In this document: one piece after another, positions 1 through 11,884 of the stretch | How the letters are laid out: the number at the start of each line of letters is the position of its first letter | Position numbering within the stretch: the stretch's first letter is position 1 | Source of the DNA: Perca fluviatilis | Lineage: Eukaryota > Chordata > Actinopteri > Perciformes > Percidae | Assembly (NCBI RefSeq): GCF_010015445.1 | Contig: NC_053116.1 | Span: forward strand, 4,353,568 to 4,417,567 | DNA length: 64,000 nt | Direction: 5' to 3' | Notes under the pieces: generated by a model | What the model was told of the DNA's origin: nothing | Seen by the model: the letters and a program-made list of their open reading frames with translations, nothing else | The model's database searches: none | Made by a program: the position numbers and the translations under genes

Positions 1-112
1 TGTGATTTATTACATAGGTGCAATGCAAAACCGTACATAAAAACATCATTACTTCACATGTCATATCATATGGGAAAAACATTTCACATGTGATGACTTC
101 ACATATAGGCAT
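1..112. repeat. Remnant of a repeat rich in TTTCACATGTGA-like words
   Basis: The stretch carries several partly palindromic words (TTCACATGTC, TTTCACATGTGA, TTCACATATAGG). The same word family recurs at 7820-8060, so this is a dispersed repeat and not unique sequence. No ORF or terminal repeat is visible, and the left edge is cut by the window. Confidence 0.4.
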
Positions 113-114
113 GT

Positions 115-692
115 TGTCACGCCCCGGTGACAGTCTGGTGTGTGTGTGAATGTGTTTTGTTTTATTTCTTCATTTTGTTATGCCTGCAGTGTGTTTGGTG
201 GTGTTTTGGTTTTTCTGTCTGTGTTTCTGTGTCACCTTCATTCTCCACAGTGTGTGGACACGCCCCTTCCTGCTGCTCTCTCCCCGCACATGGCATTAAT
301 CCCAAATCAGCACACCTGCAACTCATCTGCTCATCATCTGCCTTTAAAGGACCAGTGTGACTTTCTTCTCCTTTCCAGATTGTTGCTTACTACCAGTATG
401 CTATTTAACCAGCCTTTGTTATTTGTGCCAAGTCGAGTTTCCTATTCTTGTTCTGACCGATCTGCGTTCAAGAAATAACTCCTCTTCAGAATCCACTGCC
501 TGTTCTGCCATCTCCGGACCCAGCACCTCCGCTGCCTGCTCAGCCATCGTCAGACCCAACACCTCTACTGCCAGCCCCAGCCAGCTTTGGACCCAGCACC
601 CCCCACTGCCAGCTGACCTGCACAGTCTAAATAAAACAGATTCTTTTGCACCAACTCCAGTCTGTGCCTGACTTCTGTCCCCAATCTTGACA
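115..692 (+). mobile_element. LTR-like block (possible solo LTR)
   Basis: It begins TGTCACGCCC and ends CAATCTTGACA. A polyadenylation-like AATAAA lies near 631, before a T-rich stretch. Its layout resembles the better supported LTRs at 20146 and 30309. CATGT occurs at 110-114 and again at 691-695, overlapping the terminal CA, so no clean target duplication can be claimed. ORFs inside are low-complexity Ser/Pro reading and are probably not coding. Confidence 0.45.
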
Positions 693-699
693 TGTGGCT

Positions 700-1205
700 T
701 TTGACGGTTTACGACACTGCATGATCTGTTCCACGCTTGCACACCTTTGCACCGCAGGAATTTCATTCATTTCACAGCGCTCTGGTGTTCGTTTTGAAGA
801 GGTTAGTCAAGAAGTATTTTGAATTCAACAAAATGTTTAAGAACTTTGTTCTTTACGTTAAAATACATAAAAAAATTTATTAGAGTAAAAGTATTAAACT
901 CATTGAAAATATGTATAGATGCAGCCTTTTAGTATTTAAGTACAGTAGTGAAGTAGTTCTACTTCGTTACTATACTCTGCTAATGCGTCTCATGTCATTT
1001 CTGTGTGCACACCATGCATTCTTTCAAGTAATTTTCATTGTCAGTTTGAAATAGACTACAATGTTTCCCCAAAGTTGTTTATAGTTAATTCTTGTTCGAT
1101 TCCGATTCATGTAAGTGCAGATAATATGCATTTCTGCCTGGACTTTGTTCCTTATTGTCTTCTGTAAACACCATTGAAGGTATTATTATTTTCCTCATTT
1201 AGATG
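700..1205. other. No recognised feature
   Basis: AT-rich sequence without a long ORF, terminal repeats or RNA-gene signature that I can see. Confidence 0.5.
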
Positions 1206-1208
1206 TGC

Positions 1209-1320
<112 letters not shown>

Positions 1321-1376
1321 CAATTATACAGCTGCTCTACTGACCTCAAATTAAAACACTAAGTTAAGTAGGCCCG

Positions 1377-1883
1377 TAGACTGTATAATATTAATGGACA
1401 GAGCATGTGACGTCACCCATTGGTTTGTGGAGATCTGCTATGAGTTGTTGAGTTTGCTGTTACGGGCGCGCCATCCTGGTTGCGGATATGACGATTTTAG
1501 ATGAGAGAGAGGAGTGAGGGATGAGCCCTTATACTATACGTTACGCACTTTCACTAGCAATCACATCATAAAGCACCACCTGCTTTATCGCCGATTTATA
1601 AAATCAATGAGACCATTATTCAAAAAATTATCATTCTGTGTTGCAGAAGACTTAAAACTAGCGATTGAGACGATAAACTAATTATGAAAAAGTTTACTGA
1701 GGTAATAAATTAAGTGAGAAGTGGGTCGCTTTCTCATAGACTTCTACAGAAACCAACCTCCTTTTACAACTGTGTCGCCCCCCCCCCCTGCTGGAATTCA
1801 GATAGAATGCAGGTTTAAGACACTTCCGCATTTGCAGCACTTCGCCGAACTGGATGCTTTGTCCATTAATATTATACAGTCTA
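1377..1883. mobile_element. MITE-like element with ~28-bp inverted ends and TA flanks
   Basis: The left end (TA, then GACTGTATAATATTAATGG) is the reverse complement of the right end (CCATTAATATTATACAGTC, then TA). The inverted match extends to about 28 bp. TA on both sides fits a Tc1/mariner-type target duplication. The interior is non-coding and includes the AAATTAAGTGAGAAGTGGG block that recurs at 16530-16720. Confidence 0.75.
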
Positions 1884-1994
1884 TGAGTAGTCCTAATAAC
1901 ATATAGCAATAAATCGCAAAGGGGAGTGTGGAGGAAACTGAAGGTTTGAAGTGACTTCATTCCACATGTAACCAAAATGGTGTATGTTCATGTA

Positions 1995-2593
1995 ACAGCC
2001 GGGACACACCAGCCAGACGGCCGACCATCGACAGAAAAGCCAGTCGAGATGATCAGTCGGGTCCCAGAGGTCCAAAAAACTGCCTCAGGACACACTGAGG
2101 CGACACAGACTTGAGAAACGTAATACATCTCCATAGCAGCAGGCGGCGCTACTCTGTATTGTTGCCCAAGAAATGAAAACCGGCTGATTGGACGCACTCG
2201 TCACATGGGTTTGTTTTCTCCGGAAATTCAAAGCCAGACTCTCATGGCGGCTCGTTCAGAATACGATCTCATATTGTACTAAAATAGTTCACTGAAACAT
2301 GTTTCTGAAAACATTTTAAGCGAGAAACAGGCCATGCAGTTGCTGAATCTGTCTTCATTTCAGTTCGACAAAGGTTTCGGTCAGATTTTGAGAGACTCTA
2401 GTCACGCTCATTCTGCTCACCATTTCCGGGTGAGTCCCGACTGCCCTGCCTCCGACTGAACATGTCAGGTCGGCCAAAATGAACGCCGACAGCCCCCCGT
2501 ACTGACGACGGCACGGGACATACCAAACAGACTCGAGTCACTGACCTCAGACTGTCTAACGGACGATTTTCGGCCCTGTGTGTCCCGGCCTTA
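1995..2593. mobile_element. Small inverted-repeat element, GGCCGGGACACAC ends
   Basis: CAGCCGGGACACACC at the left mirrors GTGTGTCCCGGCCTT at the right. The ~600-bp interior is non-coding. TAA/TTA at the junctions could be a 3-bp Harbinger-type duplication, but the left terminus carries mismatches, so the superfamily is an inference. Confidence 0.6.
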
Positions 2594-2939
2594 ACAACTC
2601 CTTTATTATTTTGGATTGGCAACCACGTAAACACCTCTTAATGCATAGTGTAAGCTACATTTAAAAACGTCACATCCCCACACTACATGTCACAAAAATA
2701 ACAATGTCGCCAAGGCGTAGTACATGGACGTCGATACTTAATACTTAATTTAAATATCTTTATAAAACAGACCCGCCGTGAACCGCATAATGAATAAGAA
2801 AATGTAGCCTACAAAAATATGCCGCCAGTTGTGCCGCCTGGCCGTCAAGTGTTTCAACGCATGCGTGATACAAATAGTGTAGGGAAACCGTCACATCTTC
2901 TACTACGTATTTATGCACATGCCCATATCGGATCGTGCA

Positions 2940-3600
2940 GGCAGCACAGATCGTGTACCAACAGTTGGTTCCCAAATTTTATGAGAACGATCCAGATACG
3001 TTCTTCTCACTGTTTGAGCGTTTAGCTGAGGCTCTGGGGGTGGTCTGATTCCACCCGCACTTTGATGTTGCAGTGTGTATTAACCGGGAGAGCTCAGCAG
3101 GCGTATTCTTCTCTTAGCAACAGTGACTTTTTGAAATATAATTCGGTGAAGGCTGCTGTGCTCAACGTATATGAGCTTGTGCCAGAAGCATATCTCCCGT
3201 GGTTTAGGAGTTGGAAGAAGGATGACATGTTTCGTTTAGAGTTTGTTTGTAATTTGTCTACTCATTTTGATTGTTGGGGTACTGCTACTAAGGTTGACAT
3301 GTTTGAGGCTTTGCAAGATTTGATTGTTCTTAGTGAACAAACGGTTAGGACAGCAACTAATGCCGCTGCTTTGGCAGATGAATATGTTTTGACGCACAGT
3401 GGTGGGTTTTGTACTGTTCGTGGTGGTAGCGGACATGTGGAAGATTCCTTGCCTGTGGGTGAGTGGTCTGGTCGTCTAGTAAGATCTGTTGGGTTGGACC
3501 AGAGAATTGAACGTGGTGCTGGTAGATCTGAGAAAATTTCTAGTTATTGTCACAAACGTGGGCACTGGAAGAGGGACCTACTGTCCGGGGTGTCCGGGGG
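2940..3600 (+). pseudogene. Decayed gypsy-type gag with a SCAN-like region
   Basis: Two reading frames join into one gag-like protein. The first reads roughly DPDTFFSLFERLAEAL near 2990-3035. After a frameshift near 3040, the frame at 3062-3610 carries VLTGRAQQAYSSLS, then VPEAYLPWFR, then ALADEYVLTH. This order (capsid-like helices, VPEAYR-like box, ADxYVLTH) is typical of the vertebrate gypsy/Gmr1-type gag from which the SCAN domain is thought to derive. A degraded zinc knuckle (YCHKRGHW, last Cys missing) follows. No protease or polymerase lies downstream, so only a gag fragment survives. Confidence 0.7.
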
Positions 3601-4434
3601 GGTTTTATAAATTCATGAAAATTTCCGGTTTTCACTGTTTTTAATGGGACCATTAAGCGTGTTTTATGTTACTTTTAAAAGCAGGTGTCTCTTGCAGAGA
3701 CTGAAGTTAATTATACAAAAGCTATCTTTGACCATAAAGCCAATCTATGGTTTATCAGTGAAGTGTCTGAACTAAGCTACATTGCAGATTCTGTACTCAC
3801 AGAGTGACGGCTGATTCATTATGAACGAGTCCAGCGTGGGTTGAATGCACATCGGCATGTCATGGGCGTTACACAGTGTTAATGTGTAATGTCCATATCT
3901 ACTTGTAGTACTGGTCACGCAGCCACGGTGGTCCGTGTATTGTCATAGACACATGCAGCCTCTTTTCTGGAAGTCCTTGTGTGTCCGTGCGACTGACACA
4001 AGTCCACAGCAGTCCGCTGCGTGTAGCCTAGTCTATGTATGAGCCCATCTCCACCGCATCCATCTGTGAGGTTGTCAGCTTTGTGTCTGCCTGGCATGCT
4101 CTGTTTGTAGGACGGCCGATTTAACCGCCAGTCTTCAGCGATGTAGTGGCATGTGTCACATAGCTCCGCTCAGCGCGCCATCCAGTAAGCCACAAAGCTA
4201 AAAACGCTCTCAAAAGTTAGCGTTTGCTGCAGCATTGCTCCGCTACTACCAGCCTGTGTCACGTACCTTGTGGAGCTTGTGAGCGCGCAGCTGAGAAGGC
4301 AGTGTCGCTGTCAAATCTGTCTCTGGGAAAAGTTTTTTTTGTATTATTGTTTAATAAATGTTACTTTATTATTGTTAAGGTGATTGTGAGTCTCTCTTTT
4401 TTTGTTGTGGCCTGTGAACAGGTCGTAACATGTC
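3601..4434. other. No recognised feature
   Basis: Mixed-composition sequence. Only short ORFs without recognisable motifs are present, and no terminal repeats were found. Confidence 0.45.
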
Positions 4435-4435
4435 A

Positions 4436-5225
4436 TTAGGGGTCCAAGCCCGAGGGAGCTGGCAAACGCGGTTCACAGATCCAGCGGAGCTGTGGAACCC
4501 TTTTGTTTTCCTAAGGATTATTCTTATTCTTATTTTTCTCTGTGTAAAACTCATGCTACAGCCTAAACCGTACATGGTGGGGGAGTGCCATTTTCAGGAC
4601 TGGTCTAGAACCGCACAGTGTGCAAAACCAACTTTTTCGAACTCCTCCTATGCCATGCGACCGATCTGCACAAAACTTGGTAAGTACCATCTCCAGATGG
4701 ACATAACCAGAAGTTATCAAAAGAATTTTGCTACTTTAAACTATGCGCAATTTACCACAAAATGTAGTAGTTTGCTACGAAACACAAAATTTAGCATATC
4801 TCTGCCAAATTAAATGCTATATTGTTCAACATTGCATTACGATGATCTGTACCAAATTTGGCGAAGATCGGCCATTAGGGGGCGCTATAATAAACGTTTA
4901 CGTGTTTTGGCCGATAACTCAATGCATGTAAATGGGACATTTGCCATTGCAATTTCTCTGCCATAAAAATTGCTATCAACACGAAACTTGTGATGCTCGT
5001 TTGGCATGCCGCTCTGAGGCTCTTTACCAAATTTGGCGAAGATCGGCCATTAGCGGGGCGCTATAATCAACGTAGACCAGTTTTGGCCCTTTTACTCAAT
5101 CAATGTTAATGGGAAAATTGCAATGGCAATGTACCACAGACCTTGCAGCTCACACCTCTCGTTGCTTCCTCACATTTGCCTCCCCACCGTGAAAGCTTTG
5201 GGTCCCGCTTTCGCACGCTGCCCGG
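4436..5225. repeat. Fish-type dispersed repeat with internal tandem units
   Basis: It opens with 'aggggtccaagcccgaggg' and contains CCAAATTTGGCGAAGATCGG followed by CCATTAGGGGGCGCTATAAT at about 4853. A near-copy of this unit starts near 5028, giving a period of roughly 175 bp. I recognise this architecture (TTGGACCCCT-like edge, 'accaaatttggcgaagatcgg' units) from percomorph genomes. It has no coding capacity. Confidence 0.7.
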
Positions 5226-5434
5226 TCGTCCTGTCATGTGTTGTCAAAAGACAAAAGGAAAATGTTGAAAATTTAAAAAATGTTTAAATAAAATTACTTT
5301 TTTTAATTAAGAACATTGTTTGGATTGCCTTTTGATTTGTATTTGTTATTATACCTTATTAGTAATACAAAAATAGTAACTGGAGATTATTGTATACTAT
5401 TATTTATAATAGTAATATAAAAATATATATATAT

Positions 5435-6993
5435 ATTCCTTTATTTTCATGACTATTTACATTGTAGATTCTCACTGAAGGCATCAAAACTATGAATGAA
5501 CACATATGGAATGATGTACTTAACAAAAAAGTGTGAAATAACTGAAAACATGTCATACACATAGCCACCCTTTGCTTTTTTGATAGCGCTGCAAACCCTT
5601 GGTGTTCTCTCAATGAGCTTCATGAGGTAGTCACCTGAAATGGTTTTCACTTCACAAGTCTGCCTTGTCAGGGTTAATTAGTGGATGTTTCCCTTATTAA
5701 TGGGGTTGGGTCCATCAGTTGTGTTGTGCAGAAGTCAGGTTGATACACAGCCGACAGCCCTATTAGACAACTTTTAGAATTCATATTATGGCAAGAACCA
5801 ATCAGCTAAGTAAAGAGAAACAAGTGGACATCATTAATTTAACAAATGAAGGTCAGTCAGTCCGGAAAATTGCGAAAACTTTGAATGTGTCCCCAAGTGC
5901 AGTCGCAAAAACCATCAAGCACTACAACGAAACTGGCTCACATGAGGACCCCCCCTAGGAAAGGAAGACCCAGAGTCACCTCTGCTGCTGAGGATAAGTT
6001 CATCCGAGTCACCAGCCACAGAAATCGGAAGTTAACAGCAGCTCAGATTAGAGACCAGATGAATGCCACACAGAGTTCTAGCAGCAGACACATCTCTAGA
6101 ACAACTGTTAAGAGGAGACTGTGCGAATCAGGCCTTCATGGTCAAGTAGCTGCTAGGAAACTACTGCTAAGAAGAGGCAACAAGCAGAAGAGATTTGTTT
6201 GGGTCAAGAAACACAAGGAATGGACATTAGACCAGTGGAAATCTGTGCTTTAGTCTGATGAGTCCAAATTTGAGATCTTTGGTTCCAACCACCGTGTCTT
6301 TGTGCGACACAGAAAAGGTGAACTGATGGATTCTACATGCCTGGTTCCTACTGTGAAGCATGGAGGAGGAGGTGTGATGGTGCTTTGCTGGTGACACTGT
6401 TGGGGATTTATTCAAAATTGAAGGCATACTGAACCAGCATGGCTACCACATCATCCTGCAGCGACATGCCATCCCATCCCGCTTTGGTGGCATTATGACA
6501 TTTATTTTTCAACAGGACAATGACCCCAAACACACCTCCAGGCTGTGTAAGGGCTATTTGACCAAGACGGAGAGTGATGGAGTGCTGCGCCAGATGACCT
6601 GGCCTCCACAGTCACCGGACCTAAACCCAATCGAGATGGTTTGGGGTGAGCTGGACCGCAGAGTGAAGGCAAAAGGGCCAACAAGTGCTATGCATCTCTG
6701 GGAACTCCTTCAAGACCGTTGGAAAACCATTTCAGATGACTACCTCTTGAAGCTCATCAAGAGAATGCCAAGAGTGTGCAAAGCAGTAATCAGAGCAAAG
6801 GGTGGCTACTTTGAGGAATCTAAAATATAAGACATGTTTTCAGTTATTTCACACTTTTTTGTTAAGTCCATAATTCCATATGTGTTCATTCATAGTTTTG
6901 ATGCCTTCAGTGAGAATCTACAATGTAAATAGTCATGAAAATAAAGGAAACGCATTGAATGAGAAGGTGTTTCCAAACTTTTGGCCTGTACTG
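5435..6993 (+). mobile_element. Tc1-like transposon with long inverted repeats, 5' end truncated
   Basis: The left arm (about 5435-5650) is the reverse complement of the right arm (about 6780-6950), giving ~200-bp inverted repeats. The right arm includes the end of the transposase reading frame. The right end runs on through a further ~45 bp to ...GGCCTGTACTG followed by TA. The matching ~45 bp are missing at the left, where a short (AT)n run abuts the break. The element is immobile as it stands. Confidence 0.88.
5788..6830 (+). pseudogene. Broken Tc1-like DD34E transposase
   Basis: The protein starts MARTNQLSKEKQVDIINL at 5788, a paired-like helix-turn-helix with VRKIAKTLNVSPSAVAKTI. A C-run near 5950 shifts the frame. 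The next segment (about 5950-6250) carries the second DNA-binding region and KRFVWVKKHKEWTLDQWKSVL, then an in-frame TAG where the family has Trp. SDESKFEIFG supplies the first catalytic Asp. A small deletion near 6390 shifts the frame again. The last segment (6495-6830) supplies the second Asp in QQDNDPKH and the Glu in NPIEMVW. All three catalytic residues are readable, but at least two frameshifts and a stop kill the gene. Confidence 0.9.
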
Positions 6994-7089
6994 TATATTA
7001 ATAAAACTGCATATTACAGTACAATACCATCAAATTATAAAATACCATAAAAATATAGTAATATACAGGGAAATCGTTTACAGTGTGAT

Positions 7090-7650
7090 TAACGGACGGG
7101 CATTCTGTGCTGAGACGGCAGGACTGGAGTGGATGGCTAGCAAAAACAAATTTCCTTGAGCAGAAATGGAAGAAGAAAGGGTATTTTGAATGGCAAGTGG
7201 AGTTTCAAAGCCCTTCGAGATGGTTCTCTCCACAAGACCTGAGGTTATTTGCATGTAACATTACCGTTAGTCTATATCCTTGACGTTTCACTTCTGGGAT
7301 TGCTCTGGTGCTGCAGGAAATTCTGCCGGATGCATGTCTTTTCCGTTTCCTTCCACTTTCTTTGTGTTGGAATTTTAAACTCCGGAGGATTTATGAGGAC
7401 TATGGTAACTGGTCCTCAGATCTCTGCAGGGTAAATCCAGACAGCTAGCTAGACTAACTGTTTTTCTCTCGAACTACTATTTTACAGCGGCTCAGTGCAG
7501 AGCTTAGCGCCGCCCAAGACGATTGTGATTGGTTTAAAGAAATGCCAATAAACCAGAGCACGTTTTCCTCTCATCCTGGAATGCTGTGTGGAGTAGCCAG
7601 ACCGTCCTCCGCTCCGCAGTGTGTGGATGGTCTGGCAAAGCGAGATTACG
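7090..7650. repeat. Fish dispersed repeat ('gccgcccaagacgattgtg' family)
   Basis: The blocks GTAAATCCAGACAGCTAGC (about 7431), GCGCCGCCCAAGACGATTG (about 7507) and GGTCTGGCAAAGCGAGA (about 7628) appear in the order I recognise from a non-autonomous repeat common in fish introns. It is non-coding, and its exact ends are not resolved. Confidence 0.55.
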
Positions 7651-7764
7651 TTACTGTCGATGTGAACTGAGTTACCACTGGAGAACAGCAAGTCTCAAAT
7701 ACCACTTTTGACATTTTAACTTGAAAAATATCCCTTAAGTACATTTAGAACAGATAAAAATGTG

Positions 7765-7815
7765 TCATTAATTTGCGATTTATCGCAAGTTAAATATTTT
7801 AATCAATTGACAGCC
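7765..7815. repeat. Terminal fragment of an 'ATTAATCGCGATT' type repeat
   Basis: TTTGCGATTTATCGCAAG and ATTGACAGCCC match the end of the widespread fish repeat beginning AGTGCTGTCAA. A related start is visible near 30110. Confidence 0.45.
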
Positions 7816-7819
7816 CAAT

Positions 7820-8060
7820 TCACATATGTGGTCATCATCTATGAAACAGCATTTCACAGGTGATTAATTCACATGACAGAGGTACATTTACAGATATTTC
7901 CAATGTGAAATCAAGCTGTCATATGTGAAAACATCAATTTTATACGTAGGCTAATTGTCGAAATCATAAGGTCACATACAATCCATGTACCTTTTGGACA
8001 TTACACATTTGAAATTGTACACTCCAAGTGTGAAATGTAATATTTCACATGTGCTCGCAA
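7820..8060. repeat. Second block of TTTCACATGTG-like words
   Basis: ATTTCACAGGTGATTAATTC, TATTTCACATGTGC and several partial copies resemble the block at 1-112. It may be a separate copy, or the two may be pieces of one old element. No ends are defined. Confidence 0.4.
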
Positions 8061-8394
8061 AAGTGTGTGAAATTGGATGTAGTATGCACGCCAGGCAGCT
8101 AGGTGGCACTGCCACACAACACCACCAAGTCAGCGCACCTGCGTAGAACCTTCCTTCTACTTCTCTCCTTAGTAGCACGAAACAGAAACATGTCGAAGCG
8201 AACAACAAAAGCTTGTCTGGAAAGACGAGGAGGTGGAGTTGCATGTTTGTCTGATGATGACCGGCACAGTTGACCGTGATAAGCCACAGCACAGCACCCA
8301 CGGGAGCACTACCAATACCCATTACATTGAAATTATTTTAGATAACAGAAGCCTATAATTTCTGTAGCCTACTCTGTAACAACAGACTACCTGG

Positions 8395-8550
8395 ACGCCT
8401 TTATTCGTCTCTCTCCACACCTTTGTCTTCAGACTTTTGCGTTTTTACCCTTTAGACGGTAACGCGACGGTGGAGCGTTTTTAAGATTTCCACTCTGGAG
8501 GGTGGTTTCACTTTTTTGCATTTTTAAGCCCCAAAAATGCCGTCGCCGTA
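8395..8550. mobile_element. Left half of a small repeat split by the BEL/Pao insertion
   Basis: This half ends ...CCGTCGCCGTA at 8550. The other half resumes with CCGTATAAACGAAAGG at 15695, on the far side of the retrotransposon. The shared CCGTA is the target duplication. The right half ends GTGTAAACAGGGCC near 15765, a typical hAT-like MITE end in fish (family by recollection). Confidence 0.65.
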
Positions 8551-8994
8551 TGTAAAGTTGTTCGGTCTGATACCGTAACTACTGAGGTGGTTTTAACCCA
8601 GAGTGACCTGGCTGACGCGCTGATGTTAACATGCTGTGTAGCGTTCAAGAATCGTCTGACGATGTTGCATTGCAGAATAACGAAATGTTTATTTGGTAAA
8701 TCGTGCAGCATGAAATGTCCATTATTTCATGTTTTCAACAATAAATCCATAAACAATTAGACAACTTTAGAACAAAGGCTTTCGCGCCAATGCACTCCAG
8801 CATCACAGCATTCGGTGTCACAGCGTTAGCGGTCAAAAACCATTTGCCCTTTCCGGGCCAAACACCTGCCAGCAACAATTTGGAGCTCACCTTTATAATC
8901 TCACCCCAGGTAATACCACAGTGACACCCAATGTACATACAAGAAACCACACCCAAAGTCTGAACACTTGAAACAACATATTTGGCTTCTACAC
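8551..8994 (-). repeat. 3' LTR of BEL/Pao copy 1
   Basis: 444 bp, TG...CA on the minus strand. Its start is preceded by the purine-rich tract AGGGGCCGG (reverse strand of 8996-9006), the expected plus-strand primer. The first ~138 bp match 15557-15694. Confidence 0.9.
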
Positions 8995-9106
8995 ACCGGC
9001 CCCTAATTGACAATGGCCAGCGGACATGACAATTCAAAACAAAACAAAAGAGTCAAAATGTTGTAAATCACAAAATTATGGTCAAGCCCGGTACAGACAA
9101 ACAAAT

Positions 9107-10572
9107 TTACACTCCATGCAACAAACAGAGTTTTGTCACTGGCCTTTCCAAGATGTTGGTTTTAGTCAGCAATCTTACAGACCGCACAAGCCCTTGTTTG
9201 TCTGGAAAAACCTCCAGAACCTTGCCAAGTGGCCAAGAACCACGGGGAGCGGAATAATCCATTATTACAACAATATCTCCAGCGATCAAACTCCTTTTCT
9301 TTTGGTTCCATTTTTGCCTTTCTTGAAGCAAAGGCAAGTACTCCCGTACCCATCTCTTCCAAAAAAGATCTGAGATGTACTGCACTTGTCTCCATCGTCT
9401 TCTCACATATTGATCATGAGGCTCGAACACTCCAGGTGGCAAAGCTGGTTTACCCCTCAGAAGCAGAAGATGGTTAGGAGTGAGAGGTTCAAGGTCATTA
9501 GGATCGTCCGAGAGCTTAGTAATTGGCCGATCATTTAAAATGGCCTCAGCTTCACAGAACACTGTATGAAGTCCATCGTCATCTAATGTCTGTTGATGTA
9601 AGACAGAGTTAAGAACCCTTCTCACTAGGCGGATCATCTGTTCCCACACACCACCATGGTGTGAACCAGCTGGTGGATTAAAACTCCAACGAATTCCAAC
9701 CTGCGACAAAACTCCTTGAATCCTGTCATGGTTCAAAGTAGCAAGAGCCTTCCTGAGTTCCCTTTCTGCCCCAATAAAGTTGGTACCGTTGTCTGACCTC
9801 AGATGTGTCACCTGTCCTCTTCGGCTGATAAAACGTCGCAGAGCATTGATACATGTGTCCGTTTCCAGGGATACTGCTACCTCCAGATGGATGGCTCTGC
9901 TCGCCATACAGGTAAATATAACTCCATATCGCCTACAGGTTGATCTTCCCTTCTTTACTTCGACTGATCCAAAGTAATCTACTCCCGTGTTTGTGAATGG
10001 CAGTTGATCAGGAAGGATTCTCACCTTTGGGAGGTCTACCATTTTCTGTTCAACTGCTCTTCCATTATACCGGCTACACAGCACACATTCAGCAATGACC
10101 TTTCTGACAGCTGAATTGGCCTTGGTGATCCAAAATCTCTTCCTCACTGTGGACAGCGTATGAGTCCGTCCACTATGGCCCAGATTCTGATGTGCATGCT
10201 TGAGAATAAGCATAGATACATGCTGATCCTTGGCGAGAATGAGGGGATGTTTGGCTTCCTCAGGAATGGCTCCTCTGGTCAGCCTTCCTCCAACTCTCAA
10301 GAGCCCATTCTCCACCATTGGATCCAGTCTGTATATGGAACTGTGCCGATTTACTGTTGCTTTCCCAGATAACAGAACGGAAATCTCCTTACTGAATCTC
10401 TGTTGCTGACAAAAGCGAATGATTGTAACTTCTGCTCCTAATAGATCATCTAGCATCAAGATTCCATGGCTTGCTGCATGCATCTGTCCATCCTGACTGG
10501 TTACCTTTGAATGGTTAGCCGCAGCAGCCTCTGACTGCTTTCTCAGGTGGCTCCACACCAGCAACATGGCCT
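9107..10572 (-). CDS. BEL/Pao integrase region
   Basis: Read on the minus strand, it holds an H2C2 zinc finger (HAHQNLGHSGRTH, then CVLCSRYN) and a DDE core: Asp in TGVDYFG, Asp in RSDNGTNF and Glu in FCEAEAILNDRP. The C-terminal module has RRRWRQVQYISDLFWKRW, typical of BEL integrases. The frame stays open to LCLLHGV and a stop at 9107. The reading frame continues upstream into the inserted element at 10576. The annotated coding part starts at that junction, and the insertion separates it from RNase H. The integrase core itself has no visible lesion. Confidence 0.93.
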
Positions 10573-10575
10573 TTA

Positions 10576-11305
10576 CGCCGCCTTCACACTGGCAGTTGAA
10601 ATCAGCTCCGATACGGCTTCGAAACGACCGGAAGTCATTCATTTCCTATGGAGATTCGCAGACCGCATGCGAATGGGTCCAAACCGGGTCCGAACGAATG
10701 CGGTGCGCAAAAAATCGTGTCAGTTGGTCATCCGGATGCGTTCAAAAAATTGAACTCTTGCGAAAGGCTACGGACGGTTCCTATCCGACGGAAGTTAGCG
10801 TTGCTATGGTACTGATAAACAAACCTGCATGCGAATGGGTCCGAACCAGATCCGAACGAATGCGGTGCGAAAAACATCGTGTCAGTTGGTCATCCGGATG
10901 CGTTCAAAAAATTTAACTCTTGCGAAAGGCTACGGACGGTTCCTATCCGACGGAAGTTAGCGTTGCTATGGTACTGATAAACATCAGTTAATTGGTTAGC
11001 TAGCAACAGACAGCGAACTATTGACATTATACCGCCATTATACCGCTATATCACATTTAATCGACCTGACATGTCAACGTCTTGGGCAACTTTTATCCAC
11101 GCAGCAGCCTTTCTATTTATAGCTTTATAAGAGAGGTCATAGAGAATCGTACATTCAGACACTTTCATCACATTCATCACTCATTCCAGTCTCTCTGCCA
11201 TTTTTGTGAGTCGCTTCCGAAGCTTTTCAACAGTGTAGTACGACGTCCGCTGGGGGCGTATTGCGTATTACGGAGCTGATTTCAACTGCCAGTGTGAAGG
11301 CGGCG
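10576..11305. mobile_element. Harbinger-like MITE inserted in BEL/Pao pol
   Basis: Inverted ends of about 35 bp: CGCCGCCTTCACACTGGCAG at the left and its complement CTGCCAGTGTGAAGGCGGCG at the right. They are flanked by TTA at 10573-10575 and 11306-11308, a 3-bp duplication typical of PIF/Harbinger. The pol frame reads sensibly on both sides. Inside is a tandem duplication of ~160 bp (about 10667-10821 and 10829-10983), unit start GCATGCGAATGGGTCC. Confidence 0.88.
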
Positions 11306-11308
11306 TTA

Positions 11309-11884
11309 ACCTGAGAAACCATGCCACTGCTGTCTTAAGTCTCCTCCAGTCCGAAAAGTAGGCAATAAGTTGATCAGTCGGGTTAGCCACATCACACATA
11401 CTGATAGCATTAGCAGTTATCTCCTTCTTCACCTCTGGATCATTTGAATCCAATGCCAATTCCAACACAGCTTTAGGCCAATCCTCCTCCTGCTTCCAAA
11501 GAAATGAAGGCCCTTCAAGCCACCTGCTCTTCTTCAGAAAGTCAGAGATCTTCATACCTCTCGATGCATCATTAGCTGGATTATATTTGGAACCAACATG
11601 TCTCCACTGAGAAGGTTCAGCCGTTTCTCTGATAGTTGAGATTCTGTTGGCCACAAATGTGTGAAATCGTCTATTCTCGTTGTTAAGATACTTCAACACT
11701 GAAGTACTGTCAGTCCAGAATACTGAATCTTCCAATTGGTAATTCAACTCTGCCTTTAACATTGAGTCCACTCTGACCGCAAGGACAGCCGCGGTCAACT
11801 CCAGTCGGGGAATAGTTACGGTTTTGAATGGTGTCACCCTGGCTTTACCAAGTAGAAACGTGACTTGAATGTTGTTTTCCTGAT
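11309..11884 (-). CDS. BEL/Pao RNase H region
   Basis: The minus-strand frame reads FLLGKARVTPFKTVTIPRLE, the conserved BEL motif, then VFWTDSTSVLKYL with an RNase H Asp, then KYNPANDASRG, the usual end of the domain. Its N-terminal part lies across the inserted element at 11885-12210, and its C-terminal linker runs into the element at 10576-11305. The stretch between them has no stop. Confidence 0.9.

Noticed and set aside
115..692. Host gene exon (Ser/Pro ORF at 357-671)
   Set aside because: LTR-like ends and composition explain the sequence better. No splice sites or recognisable domain.
9026..10753. Plus-strand ORFs across the BEL/Pao pol region
   Set aside because: Antisense shadows of the integrase frame.
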